NCBI GenBank assembly: GCA_027489175.1
Contig: JAIYAE010000038.1
Span: forward strand, 1-64,000
From: Rhodobacter sp.
GTDB taxonomy: Bacteria; Pseudomonadota; Alphaproteobacteria; Rhodobacterales; Rhodobacteraceae
DNA: 64,000 nucleotides
Direction: 5' to 3'
Positions 22,451 through 33,600 of the stretch are shown here, piece by piece; within the stretch, counting starts at the first letter, position 1; each line of letters opens with the position of its first letter. The notes below the pieces were generated by a model, which searched no databases, was not told the origin of the DNA, and saw only the letters and a list, made by a program, of their open reading frames with translations. The translations under genes and the position numbers were made by a program.

Positions 22451-23065
22451 TCAGGCCGGGCGCTGGAACAACAGCCGCAGATAGCGTTCAAGGTGATCAA
22501 AGGCCTCACGCGCGGGGGTGGGGTCATTGGCGGCCTTGGCCAGGATGATCCCGCCCTGGGTTGCGACCTGAAACTGCATGGCAAGGCTGTCGGCCGTCAC
22601 GCCGGGCACCGGGTGGCGGGCCAAAGCCTCGGCCAGATGGGGGCGGACATGATCGGCCCCGGATTGAACGCTCTGCCCCGCCGCGGTGCGGATCAGGGCT
22701 GAGGTTTCAAACACCTCTTGCACCGTGGTGCCCGCAACGCAGGAGAAATCGGCCACCGACTGGTTCAGAATCGCGCGGCGCAGGTCCAGATAGGCAAAGA
22801 CCCGGTCCAAGGGATCAGCAGCGCGGTTATAGTCGTGCGCGGCAAACATCGCGCTGGTGGTGACGGTCCAATCCTCGACCAAAGCCACGCCAAGCGCCTC
22901 TTTCGTCGGGAAATGGTGGAAGAAGGCGCCCTTGGTCACCCCGGCGGCGGCGCAGAGGTCATCGACGCTGGTCGCGGCAAAACCCTTGTGCCGGACAAGA
23001 TCGCGCGCGGCTGCAAGCAACCGCGCGCGCGCTTCGCCCCGGGGCGGGCGGATTGTCTGGGTCAA
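22451..23065 (-). CDS. TetR-family regulator
   Basis: ARARLLAAARDLVRHKGFAATSVDDLCAAAGVTKGAFFHHFPTKEALGVALV. Confidence 0.92.
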   Translation of the reverse strand: MTQTIRPPRGEARARLLAAARDLVRHKGFAATSVDDLCAAAGVTKGAFFHHFPTKEALGVALVEDWTVTTSAMFAAHDYNRAADPLDRVFAYLDLRRAILNQSVADFSCVAGTTVQEVFETSALIRTAAGQSVQSGADHVRPHLAEALARHPVPGVTADSLAMQFQVATQGGIILAKAANDPTPAREAFDHLERYLRLLFQRPA

Positions 23066-23081
23066 GCTGGTACCGAAGGTG

Positions 23082-23540
23082 TCATTCCTCCTTGTCCCAA
23101 AGGGCCGGGTCCGGTGTCAACACCGCCCATTTCAGCCCGAAGGGATCGGCCAAAAGGCCCCAGGTATCGCCCCAGAACTGCCGCTCCAACGGGGCAATGA
23201 TCGTGCAGCCCGCCGCCAGGGCGCGGTCCCACCAGGCCGGGGCATCGGGAATAACCAGTTGCAGATGGCCATGCGGCATCGGCGCTTCGCCTGGCTGGAC
23301 GCTGGACATGGTGTGGTCGGTCAGCATCAGGGCGCCGCCGTTGATTTCAAGCTGGACGTGCATGAACTGGCCGGGTGCGTCGTCCATCGGCATCCGGCCA
23401 ATGTCCTTGGCACCGAAGGCCTTGATATAGAAATCCGCCGCCGCCCCGCATTGGCCGGCAAGGCAGATATATGGGATCACACCTTGCATGATCCGGTCAT
23501 CGGGGCGGTAGCGCTGGTCGGGGGGAATGTCGGCGGGCAT
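23082..23540 (-). CDS. VOC-superfamily (glyoxalase/PhnB-like) protein
   Basis: VIPYICLAGQCGAAADFYIKAFGAKDIGRMPMDD...FWGDTWGLLADPFGLKWAV. Confidence 0.9.
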   Translation of the reverse strand: MPADIPPDQRYRPDDRIMQGVIPYICLAGQCGAAADFYIKAFGAKDIGRMPMDDAPGQFMHVQLEINGGALMLTDHTMSSVQPGEAPMPHGHLQLVIPDAPAWWDRALAAGCTIIAPLERQFWGDTWGLLADPFGLKWAVLTPDPALWDKEE

Positions 23541-23563
23541 GCGGGTCTCCTCTCTGGTTGGGG

Positions 23564-24037
23564 TCAGGCAAGGGCTGCCTTCACGGTGGCAATGTCGATC
23601 TTGCCCATGGTCATCACGCTGGCCAAAGCCCGCGCCGCGAGGGTCTGGTCAGGTTGGGTCATCCATTGCATCACTTGCGCGGGCACGATCTGCCAGGACA
23701 GGCCAAAGCGGTCCTTCAACCAGCCGCAGGGGCCGTGGCTGCCGCCGCCTTCGACCAGTTGCTCCCAAAGACGGTCGGTTTCGGCCTGATCCGGGGTCTC
23801 GACCATGATCGACACGCATTCCGACAGCGGAAACATCGGCCCGGCCTCCAGGATCTGGTAGGGTACGCCGTTCAGGGTGAAATCGATCACCTCGAAATGG
23901 TGGGTGCCATCCGGCCCGCCGTTGTCGCTGCTGTAGCCACGGGTGACATGGCTGTTCGGGATGAGGCGGCAATAGAACTCGGCAGCCTCACGGCCACGGT
24001 CGTTGAACCACAGGACGGTGCGAACGGAATGGGTCAT
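23564..24037 (-). CDS. VOC/PhnB-like (3-demethylubiquinone-9 3-methyltransferase-like) protein
   Basis: VRTVLWFNDRGREAAEFYCRLIPNSHVTRGYSSDNGGPDGTHHFEVIDFTLNG...KDRFGLSWQIVP. Confidence 0.9.
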   Translation of the reverse strand: MTHSVRTVLWFNDRGREAAEFYCRLIPNSHVTRGYSSDNGGPDGTHHFEVIDFTLNGVPYQILEAGPMFPLSECVSIMVETPDQAETDRLWEQLVEGGGSHGPCGWLKDRFGLSWQIVPAQVMQWMTQPDQTLAARALASVMTMGKIDIATVKAALA

Positions 24038-24041
24038 CGGG

Positions 24042-24677
24042 TCATCTTTCTATAGGGGGCTGGTCGGATTTCGGGGCTGCGAATGTGAGGGTGCGGACGG
24101 ACCCCGCCGGTTCATACCGCGCGATGATGACGCCGCTGCTGGAGATCTCGCCAGAGACATGGCGCAAGGCTAAAGCGGGGGTTCCCGGCCCGAAAAGGCG
24201 CTTGCCCGCGCCCAGAACCACGGGAAAGGTCATGACCAGAAGCCGGTCAACCAGACCTTCGACCAGGAGTTGCGGGGTAAGGGTGCCACTGCCCCAGACA
24301 AAAAGGTCAGGCCCCGCCGAGGCTTTCAGCGCGCGAACCCCGGCCATATCGGCCAGCGCATGGCTGTTGTGCCAGGGCAGCGGGTCGGGGCGATGGGTCA
24401 GAACATGTTTTGCCGCCGGATTGACCGCCGCGGCAATCGGGTTGTCAGTGCCAACCTTTGGCCAGTAGCCGGAAAAGATGTCATAGGTCCTGCGGCCCAG
24501 CAAAAGCGCATGCGGGCTGGCAAGGAACGCCTCCACCGCCGCTCCCGTCCGTTCATCGGAAAAGGGCTGCATCCAGCCGCCAAGGGAAAAACCGTGGCTT
24601 GGGTCTTCGGACGGGCCGCCCGGAGCCTGCATCACGCCATCCAGCGATTGATAGACGGCGACGACAATCCTGCGCAT
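24042..24677 (-). CDS. Dihydrofolate reductase-like (RibD_C) protein
   Basis: MRRIVVAVYQSLDGVMQAPGGPSEDPSHGFSLGGW...LLGRRTYDIFSGYWP. Confidence 0.9.
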   Translation of the reverse strand: MRRIVVAVYQSLDGVMQAPGGPSEDPSHGFSLGGWMQPFSDERTGAAVEAFLASPHALLLGRRTYDIFSGYWPKVGTDNPIAAAVNPAAKHVLTHRPDPLPWHNSHALADMAGVRALKASAGPDLFVWGSGTLTPQLLVEGLVDRLLVMTFPVVLGAGKRLFGPGTPALALRHVSGEISSSGVIIARYEPAGSVRTLTFAAPKSDQPPIER

Positions 24678-24766
24678 CGCGACCTCCCTGCGGTCCAGCC
24701 GGGCTATCGCACAAGGCTTACATACCAAATGGTATGTAAGCAAGTCCTAACTGCAGAGGCGGGGCC

Positions 24767-25834
24767 TCAGGCCATCCCACCTTCGATCAGCCGGCGCGCA
24801 AGGCGGGCATAGGGTTCGGCGAGCGGGCTGTCCGTCGCGGCAATCGGCGTGCCGCTGTCGCCGGCCACCCGCACATCCAAGGCCAGGGGCAATTCGCCCA
24901 GGAACGGCAGGTCCAGCTTGGCCGCCTCAAGCGCCACGCCGCCATGGCCGAAGATATGCGCCTCATGCCCGCAGTTGGGGCAGATGTAGGTCGACATGTT
25001 CTCGATCAGCCCCAAGACCGGGGTCTTCAGCTTGGAGAACATGTCCAACGCCTTCCGCGCGTCCAGCAGGGCCACGTCCTGCGGCGTGCTGACTACCAGC
25101 GCCCCCGTCAGGTGCGTGCGCTGGCACAGCGTCAGCTGGATATCCCCCGTTCCCGGCGGCAGGTCGATGATCAGGATGTCCAGCTTGCCCCAGGCCACCT
25201 GCCCCAAAAGCTGTTGAAGCGCGCCCATAATCATCGGCCCGCGCCAGACCACCGCCTCATCCTCTTTCAGCATCAACCCGATCGACATCATGGTGACGCC
25301 GTGCGCGACGAGGGGTTCGATGATCTTGCCATCAGGGGACGCTGGCCGCTTGGACACGCCCATCATTTTCGGCTGGCTGGGCCCGTAGATGTCGGCGTCC
25401 AGAAGCCCCACCCGCCGCCCCTGGCGCGCGAGCGCCACAGCCAGGTTCGACGCCACGGTCGATTTGCCCACCCCGCCCTTGCCAGAGGCAACGGCGATGA
25501 TCCGGTCGATCCCCGAAATCCGCTGCGGCCCGCCCTGTTGCGGCGTCGGGTGCTGGCCGATCTTCAGGCTGGGTGGCTTCGCCGCCGGGCCATGCGCCGT
25601 CATCACCACCTGCACGCCCGTGACACCCGGCAGCGCCTTCAGCCGCGCCTCGGCCATCGCCTGCGCGTCGCCCAAGGCGCGGGCCTCTTCGGGGGTCGCC
25701 GCCTCGATCACGAAGCGAACCAAACCGCTTTCAACCGTCAGCGCACGAATCAGGTCCCGGCTCACCAGGTCCCCCCCGCCAGGGTGCGGAACCCCGGCCA
25801 GAACCTGCATCACCGCGTCCCGATCCACAGTCAT
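24767..25834 (-). CDS. mrp: Mrp/ApbC-type Fe-S carrier P-loop ATPase
   Basis: [65 protein letters not shown] before ATG at 25834. Confidence 0.95.
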   Translation of the reverse strand: MTVDRDAVMQVLAGVPHPGGGDLVSRDLIRALTVESGLVRFVIEAATPEEARALGDAQAMAEARLKALPGVTGVQVVMTAHGPAAKPPSLKIGQHPTPQQGGPQRISGIDRIIAVASGKGGVGKSTVASNLAVALARQGRRVGLLDADIYGPSQPKMMGVSKRPASPDGKIIEPLVAHGVTMMSIGLMLKEDEAVVWRGPMIMGALQQLLGQVAWGKLDILIIDLPPGTGDIQLTLCQRTHLTGALVVSTPQDVALLDARKALDMFSKLKTPVLGLIENMSTYICPNCGHEAHIFGHGGVALEAAKLDLPFLGELPLALDVRVAGDSGTPIAATDSPLAEPYARLARRLIEGGMA

Positions 25835-25972
25835 CGTTTCCTCCACCGCACAAGATTTCCTCTAACGTTGCGATCTTTGCGCAGAAGGGCAAGGGCTGTT
25901 GACCAAACGCTCAAAAAACCAGCGAAGACGCTGAGAAATCATGACAATTTCGTGACCACAGCCATGCGGATG

Positions 25973-25983
25973 CTGCATGGCAG
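25973..25983. promoter_or_regulatory. Candidate PhaR-type operator CTGC-ATG-GCAG
   Basis: Centre of perfect inverted repeat ATGCTGC-ATG-GCAGCAT (25970-25986) upstream of the DUF1127 gene. Confidence 0.35.
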
Positions 25984-26000
25984 CATTGCAGCGGGTCGGT

Positions 26001-26030
26001 ATTGTGCACCTGCAGCATCTGCCCCATGTT
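26001..26030 (+). promoter_or_regulatory. Candidate RpoH-type promoter (ATTGTG-N15-CCCCATGT)
   Basis: -10 CCCCATGT fits the CCCCATnT heat-shock -10 consensus; -35 is weak; about 50 nt upstream of the DUF1127 start. Confidence 0.45.
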
Positions 26031-26081
26031 ACCCCTAACAGCGAGCCGACAACGCTGACCAAATCGAGAGGCTTGAGAGAC

Positions 26082-26297
26082 ATGGCATACGTCAACACCA
26101 ACCGCGTCGCCAGCAAAGGTCTGATGGACCGGGTTCTGGTTCTGAAAGACGGCGTTCTGGCCGCATGGCAGCAGCGCCGCGTCTACAACCGCACCGTGGC
26201 CGAGCTGAACGCTCTGACCGACCGCGAACTGGGTGATCTTGGGATCAGCCGTCTGGGCATCACCGACATCGCTCGGGAAGCTGCCTACGGCAAGTGA
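26082..26297 (+). CDS. Small DUF1127 protein (CcaF1-like)
   Basis: 71 aa; C-terminal RTVAELNALTDRELGDLGISRLGITDIAREAAYGK is the classic DUF1127 signature; directly precedes the CCTCCTCCC array. Confidence 0.9.
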   Translation: MAYVNTNRVASKGLMDRVLVLKDGVLAAWQQRRVYNRTVAELNALTDRELGDLGISRLGITDIAREAAYGK

Positions 26298-26306
26298 GTT
26301 TTCGTG

Positions 26307-26376
26307 AGGCCCCTCTCCTCCTCCCTGGGGCCTTTGCGATCAGCGGCGATACCAACCTCCTCCCTGGTATCGCCGC
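26307..26376 (+). ncRNA. CcsR/cuckoo-type two-hairpin sRNA, unit 1 (divergent)
   Basis: AGGCCCC-TCTCCTCCTCCCT-GGGGCCT and GCGGCGATACC-AACCTCCTCCCT-GGTATCGCCGC. Confidence 0.85.
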
Positions 26377-26411
26377 ATCTTTACACCGGGCCAAACGGCC
26401 TATCTGAATTG

Positions 26412-26480
26412 GGCACCCTCTCCTCCTCCCTGGGTGTCTGATACTGCGGCGGTGCCTCTCCTCCTCCCTGGCACCGCCGC
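26412..26480 (+). ncRNA. CcsR/cuckoo-type two-hairpin sRNA, unit 2 (type A)
   Basis: GGCACCC-TCTCCTCCTCCCT-GGGTGTC and GCGGCGGTGCC-TCTCCTCCTCCCT-GGCACCGCCGC. Confidence 0.87.
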
Positions 26481-26514
26481 CACAGATTCCGGACCACGCG
26501 GTCCACCAAGATTG

Positions 26515-26583
26515 AGCGGCCTCTCCTCCTCCCTGGCCGTTCGATACTGCGGCGGTGCCTCTCCTCCTCCCTGGCACCGCCGC
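26515..26583 (+). ncRNA. CcsR/cuckoo-type two-hairpin sRNA, unit 3 (type B)
   Basis: AGCGGCC-TCTCCTCCTCCCT-GGCCGTT and GCGGCGGTGCC-TCTCCTCCTCCCT-GGCACCGCCGC. Confidence 0.87.
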
Positions 26584-26617
26584 CACAGATTCCGGACCAC
26601 ACGGTCCACCAAGATTG

Positions 26618-26686
26618 GGCACCCTCTCCTCCTCCCTGGGTGTCTGATACTGCGGCGGTGCCTCTCCTCCTCCCTGGCACCGCCGC
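26618..26686 (+). ncRNA. CcsR/cuckoo-type two-hairpin sRNA, unit 4 (type A)
   Basis: Same hairpins as unit 2, 206 bp downstream. Confidence 0.87.
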
Positions 26687-26721
26687 CATTCCTTTCCGGA
26701 CCACACGGTCCACCAAGATTG

Positions 26722-26790
26722 AGCGGCCTCTCCTCCTCCCTGGCCGTTCGATACTGCGGCGGTGCCTCTCCTCCTCCCTGGCACCGCCGC
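26722..26790 (+). ncRNA. CcsR/cuckoo-type two-hairpin sRNA, unit 5 (type B)
   Basis: Same hairpins as unit 3, 207 bp downstream. Confidence 0.87.
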
Positions 26791-26859
26791 CCCTCTTCCC
26801 CCCCCCTTGAACATCTGCGCGCGCCTGCCGATAGTCCGCCACCGGTGGAGTGACGGCGC

Positions 26860-28002
26860 ATGCGCGTTTCGATGATTTCGGCAGCTCTTGTGGCCTCGCT
26901 GGTCGGGTTCGGCTCTACCGTGGCGCTGGTGCTGTCAGCGGCCCTGGCACTGGGGGCGACACCGGCGCAAACGGCAAGCTGGCTGCTGGCCGTATCGCTG
27001 GCCAAGGCGCTGGGGTCGGCGGCCTTGTCCTGGGGCACGCGAATCCCGGTGGTGCTGGCCTGGTCCACCCCGGGGGCCGCGCTGATCGCGGCCACCAGCG
27101 GGGTGACGATGCCGCAGGCCGTGGCGGCCTTCGCGCTGGCCGGGGTGCTGGTCGTGCTGACCGGGGCGATCAAACCCCTGGGAAAGCTGGTCGCGATGAT
27201 CCCTGACGGGGTGGCAGCGGCGATGCTGGCCGGCGTCCTTCTGCCCTTCTGCCTGAAAGGCGCCTTGACCGTGCAGGCGGCGCCGGCACTGATCCTGCCG
27301 ATGGTGGCCCTGTTCCTTGCTGTCCGGCTCTTCAACCCGGCGCTGGCGGTGCTTGCGGCGCTGGCGCTTGGCCTGGCGCTGGCCTTTGGAACCGGCGTGG
27401 CAATCCTGCCGGAGCTGACGCTGCCCCTGCCCGCCTTCACCCTGATCGCGCCCGAAGTGGATCTGGCGGTCCTGCTTGGTCTTGGCGTGCCGATCTACCT
27501 TGTGACCATGGCCTCGCAGAACCTGCCGGGCTTTGCCGTGCTGCGCGCGGCGGGGTATGAGCCGCCGGTGCGCCCTGCCCTCCTCGTGACCGGGGCCCTG
27601 TCCACGATCACCGCCTTTGTCGGGGCGCATATGGTGAACATGGCGGCGATCACGGCGGCGATCTGTCTGGGCGACGACGTCCATCCCGACAAGCGAGAGC
27701 GTTGGAAGGTCGGGCTGGCCTATGCGGGGTTCTGGGTGCTTTTGGGGCTGCTCGCGCCCCTGATCATCACGCTGATGGCGGCCCTGCCGCCGCAGGTGAT
27801 GGTGGCGCTGGTCGGGCTTGCGCTTCTGTCGCCGCTGATGGGCGCGCTGGCGGGGGCCTTTGCCGTGCCGGACCAGCGCTTTGCGGCCACAGTGACCCTG
27901 GCCGTCAGCGCCTCGGGCGTGGCCGCGTTCGGGATCGGGGCCGCGTTCTGGGGGCTGTTGGCAGGGCTTGCGGTCCATGGTTTGGAACAGGTCCGCCGAT
28001 GA
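26860..28002 (+). CDS. benE: BenE-family benzoate/aromatic transporter
   Basis: 12-TM-like ORF; STPGAALIAATSGVTMPQAVAAFALAG, TMASQNLPGFAVLRAAGY, ICLGDDVHPDKRERWKVG. Confidence 0.85.
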   Translation: MRVSMISAALVASLVGFGSTVALVLSAALALGATPAQTASWLLAVSLAKALGSAALSWGTRIPVVLAWSTPGAALIAATSGVTMPQAVAAFALAGVLVVLTGAIKPLGKLVAMIPDGVAAAMLAGVLLPFCLKGALTVQAAPALILPMVALFLAVRLFNPALAVLAALALGLALAFGTGVAILPELTLPLPAFTLIAPEVDLAVLLGLGVPIYLVTMASQNLPGFAVLRAAGYEPPVRPALLVTGALSTITAFVGAHMVNMAAITAAICLGDDVHPDKRERWKVGLAYAGFWVLLGLLAPLIITLMAALPPQVMVALVGLALLSPLMGALAGAFAVPDQRFAATVTLAVSASGVAAFGIGAAFWGLLAGLAVHGLEQVRR

Positions 28003-28053
28003 ATTTTCGCAGAAAATTCATGCTCCGGGCGCACGAATTTTCTGCGAAAATTC
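28001..28053. terminator. Bidirectional terminator-like double palindrome between convergent genes
   Basis: GAATTTTCGCAGAAAATTC (28001-28019) and its exact reverse complement GAATTTTCTGCGAAAATTC (28035-28053), 15-bp spacer. Confidence 0.7.
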
Positions 28054-28060
28054 GAAAAGG

Positions 28061-30433
<2,373 letters not shown>

Positions 30434-30580
30434 GGGGCTTAGTATATATGGATCGTCCGGCAGGAAAAGCCCTGCGTTCGCGGAATGTTCGGGCCGGCGG
30501 ACCCGTGCATGTTTGCGCTAACGGCAGCCTGCGGCGGCCTGTCGCATTTCTGTGCATAAACGGCGGCAATCCCTCTTGCG

Positions 30581-30591
30581 CTGCAATGCAG
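30581..30591. promoter_or_regulatory. Candidate PhaR-type operator CTGC-AAT-GCAG upstream of pyc
   Basis: Centre of palindrome GCTGCAATGCAGC, about 40 bp before the pyc start. Confidence 0.35.
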
Positions 30592-30632
30592 CACCCCTAA
30601 GGTGGACCCGTCTGCCCTGGGGAGTGCCGCCG

Positions 30633-33600
30633 ATGCCCGAGTTCAAGAAGATCCTGATCGCCAACCGGGGCGAGATCGCCATCCGCATCATGCGGGCCGC
30701 GAACGAGATGGGCAAGAAGACGGTGGCGGTTTACGCCGAAGAGGACAAGCTGGGCCTGCACCGCTTCAAGGCGGATGAGGCGTACCGGATCGGCGAGGGG
30801 CTTTCCCCGGTGGGGGCATACCTCTCGATCCCCGAGATCATCCGCGTGGCCAAGATGGCCGGGGCGGATGCGATCCATCCGGGCTATGGTCTTCTGTCCG
30901 AGAACCCCGATTTTGTCGATGCCTGCGATCAGGCGGGCATCACCTTCATCGGCCCGCAAGCCGATACGATGCGCGCGCTTGGTGACAAGGCCAGCGCCCG
31001 GCGCGTGGCGATCGAGGCGGGCGTCCCGGTGATCCCGGCAACAGAAGTGCTGGGCGAGGATATGGCGCTGATCAAGCGGCAGGCGGCCGAGGTGGGCTAT
31101 CCCCTGATGCTGAAAGCCTCTTGGGGCGGGGGCGGGCGGGGGATGCGGCCGATCCTGAACGAAGAGGAATTGGAGGCCAAGGTCCGCGAAGGCCGGCGCG
31201 AGGCGGAAGCGGCCTTTGGCAACGGCGAGGGCTATCTGGAAAAGATGATCCTGCGCGCGCGGCATGTCGAGGTGCAAATCCTGGGCGACAAGCAGGGCAA
31301 TGTCTGGCACCTGTGGGAACGCGACTGCTCGGTCCAGCGGCGAAACCAGAAGGTGGTAGAGCGCGCGCCCGCCCCCTATCTGACGCAGGCCCAGCGTGAG
31401 TCGGTCTGCGAGATGGCCAAGCGCATCTGTTCGCACGTGAATTACGAATGCGCGGGCACGGTCGAGTTCTTGATGGATATGGACACCGAGCAGTTCTACT
31501 TCATCGAAGTGAACCCCCGCGTGCAGGTTGAACATACGGTGACCGAGGAAGTCACCGGGATCGATATCGTGCAGGCGCAGATCCTGATCGAGGAGGGCAA
31601 GTCCTTGCCCGAAGCGACAGGGGTTGCCAGCCAGGCCGACGTCAAGCTGAACGGCCATGCGCTGCAGTGCCGGGTGACGACGGAAGACCCGCTGAACAAC
31701 TTCATCCCCGACTATGGCCGCCTGACGGCCTACCGGTCGGCCACCGGCAACGGCATTCGCCTTGATGGCGGTACGGCTTATGCCGGGGGGGTCATCACGC
31801 GGTATTATGACTCGCTCTTGGTCAAGGTCACGGCGCATGCCCAGACCCCGGAAAAGGCGATTGCCCGAATGGACCGCGCGCTGCGTGAGTTCCGCATCCG
31901 GGGGGTGGCGACGAACATCGAATTCGTCATCAACCTCTTGAAACACCCGACCTTCCTGAACGACACCTATACGACCAAGTTCATCGACACGACGCCGGAA
32001 CTGTTCAACTTCAAGCGGAGGAAGGACCGGGCGACGAAGATCCTGACCTATATCGCCGACATCACGGTGAACGGGCACCCCGAAACCGCTGGCCGCCCGA
32101 AACCGCATGCCGAGGCGAAGGCGCCGAAGCCCCCGGCGCTGAAGGCCGAACCCGCGATGGGGACGCGGAACCTTCTGGAGCAGAAGGGCCCGCAGGCGGT
32201 GGCCGACTGGATGAAGGCACAGAAGAAGGTGCTGATCACCGACACCACGATGCGCGATGGGCACCAGTCGCTGCTGGCCACACGGATGCGGTCGATTGAC
32301 ATGATCCGCGTGGCACCGGCCTATGCCGCGAACCTGCCGCAGCTTTTCAGCGTGGAATGCTGGGGCGGGGCCACGTTCGACGTGGCCTACCGCTTCCTGC
32401 AGGAATGCCCCTGGCAGCGCCTGCGCGACCTGCGGGCCGCGATGCCGAACCTGATGACGCAGATGCTGCTGCGCGCGTCAAACGGAGTTGGGTACACAAA
32501 CTACCCTGACAACGTGGTGCAGGCTTTCGTGAAGCAGGCGGCGGAAAGCGGGGTCGACGTGTTCCGCGTGTTTGACTCGCTCAACTGGGTTGAAAACATG
32601 CGCGTCGCGATGGACGCGGTGGTTGAGGCCGGGAAGGTCTGCGAAGGCACGATCTGCTATACCGGCGACCTCCTTGACCCTGCCCGCCCGAAATACGACC
32701 TGAAATATTATGTCGCCATGGGCAAGGAGCTGAAGGCGGCGGGTGCCCATGTCCTTGGCCTCAAGGATATGGCGGGGCTGCTGAAACCCGCCTCGGCCCG
32801 CGTTCTGGTGAAGGCGCTGAAGCAGGAGGTCGGCCTGCCGATTCACTTCCACACCCATGACACCAGCGGCGCGGGGGCGGCGACGATCCTTGCCGCCTGC
32901 GATGCCGGGGTCGATGCGGTCGATGCGGCGATGGACGCGTTCTCGGGTGGCACCTCGCAGCCCTGCCTTGGGTCGATTGTCGAGGCGCTGAAAAACACCG
33001 AACGTGACACCGGCCTTGAGATCGGCGCGATCCGCGAGATTTCGAACTACTGGGAAAAGGTTCGCGCCCAGTATGCGGCCTTCGAGTCCGGCATCCCGGC
33101 CCCCGCGTCCGAGGTTTACCTGCACGAAATGCCGGGGGGGCAATTCACCAACCTGAAGGCGCAAGCGCGGTCCTTGGGGCTGGAGGACCGCTGGCATGAG
33201 GTTGCGCAGACCTATGCCGATGTGAACCAGATGTTCGGCGATATCGTGAAGGTCACGCCGTCATCGAAGGTCGTGGGTGACATGGCGCTGATGATGGTGG
33301 CGCAGAACCTGACCCGCGCGCAGGTGGAAGACCCCGCCGTTGAGGTGGCTTTCCCTGACTCCGTCGTCGACATGATGCGCGGCAACCTTGGCCAGCCCCC
33401 GGGCGGCTGGCCTGCGGGCATCCTGAAAAAGGTGCTGAAGGGCGACACCCCGATGACTGACCGGCCCGGCCTGCGCCTGCCGCCCGTCGATCTGGAAGCC
33501 GCGCGCCGCAAGCTGGCCGAGGACCTGCGCCTTGGCGATGATGAGGCCGAAGGCGAGACGGTGGATGATGAGGACCTGAACGGATATCTCATGTATCCCA

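Larger units (their letters stand above)
26307..26790 (+). repeat. Tandem array of five units at about 103-bp pitch (ten hairpins) with conserved CCTCCTCCC loops
   Basis: Direct reading; spacers of units 2-5 also share CCGGACCACRCGGTCCACCAAGATTGRGC. Confidence 0.95.

Noticed and set aside
26307-26790. Regularly spaced repeats resembling a CRISPR array
   Set aside because: The repeated element is a hairpin pair with covarying stems; the intervening sequences are themselves repeats, not unique spacers, and no cas genes are nearby. It fits CcsR/cuckoo RNAs instead.
26260-27440. Minus-strand ORFs (26260..26814, 26381..26842, 26400..27440) over the repeat array
   Set aside because: Arg/Gly-rich low-complexity translation produced by the repeats (PGRRRGTAAVSN...), antisense to the sRNAs and benE; not plausible genes.
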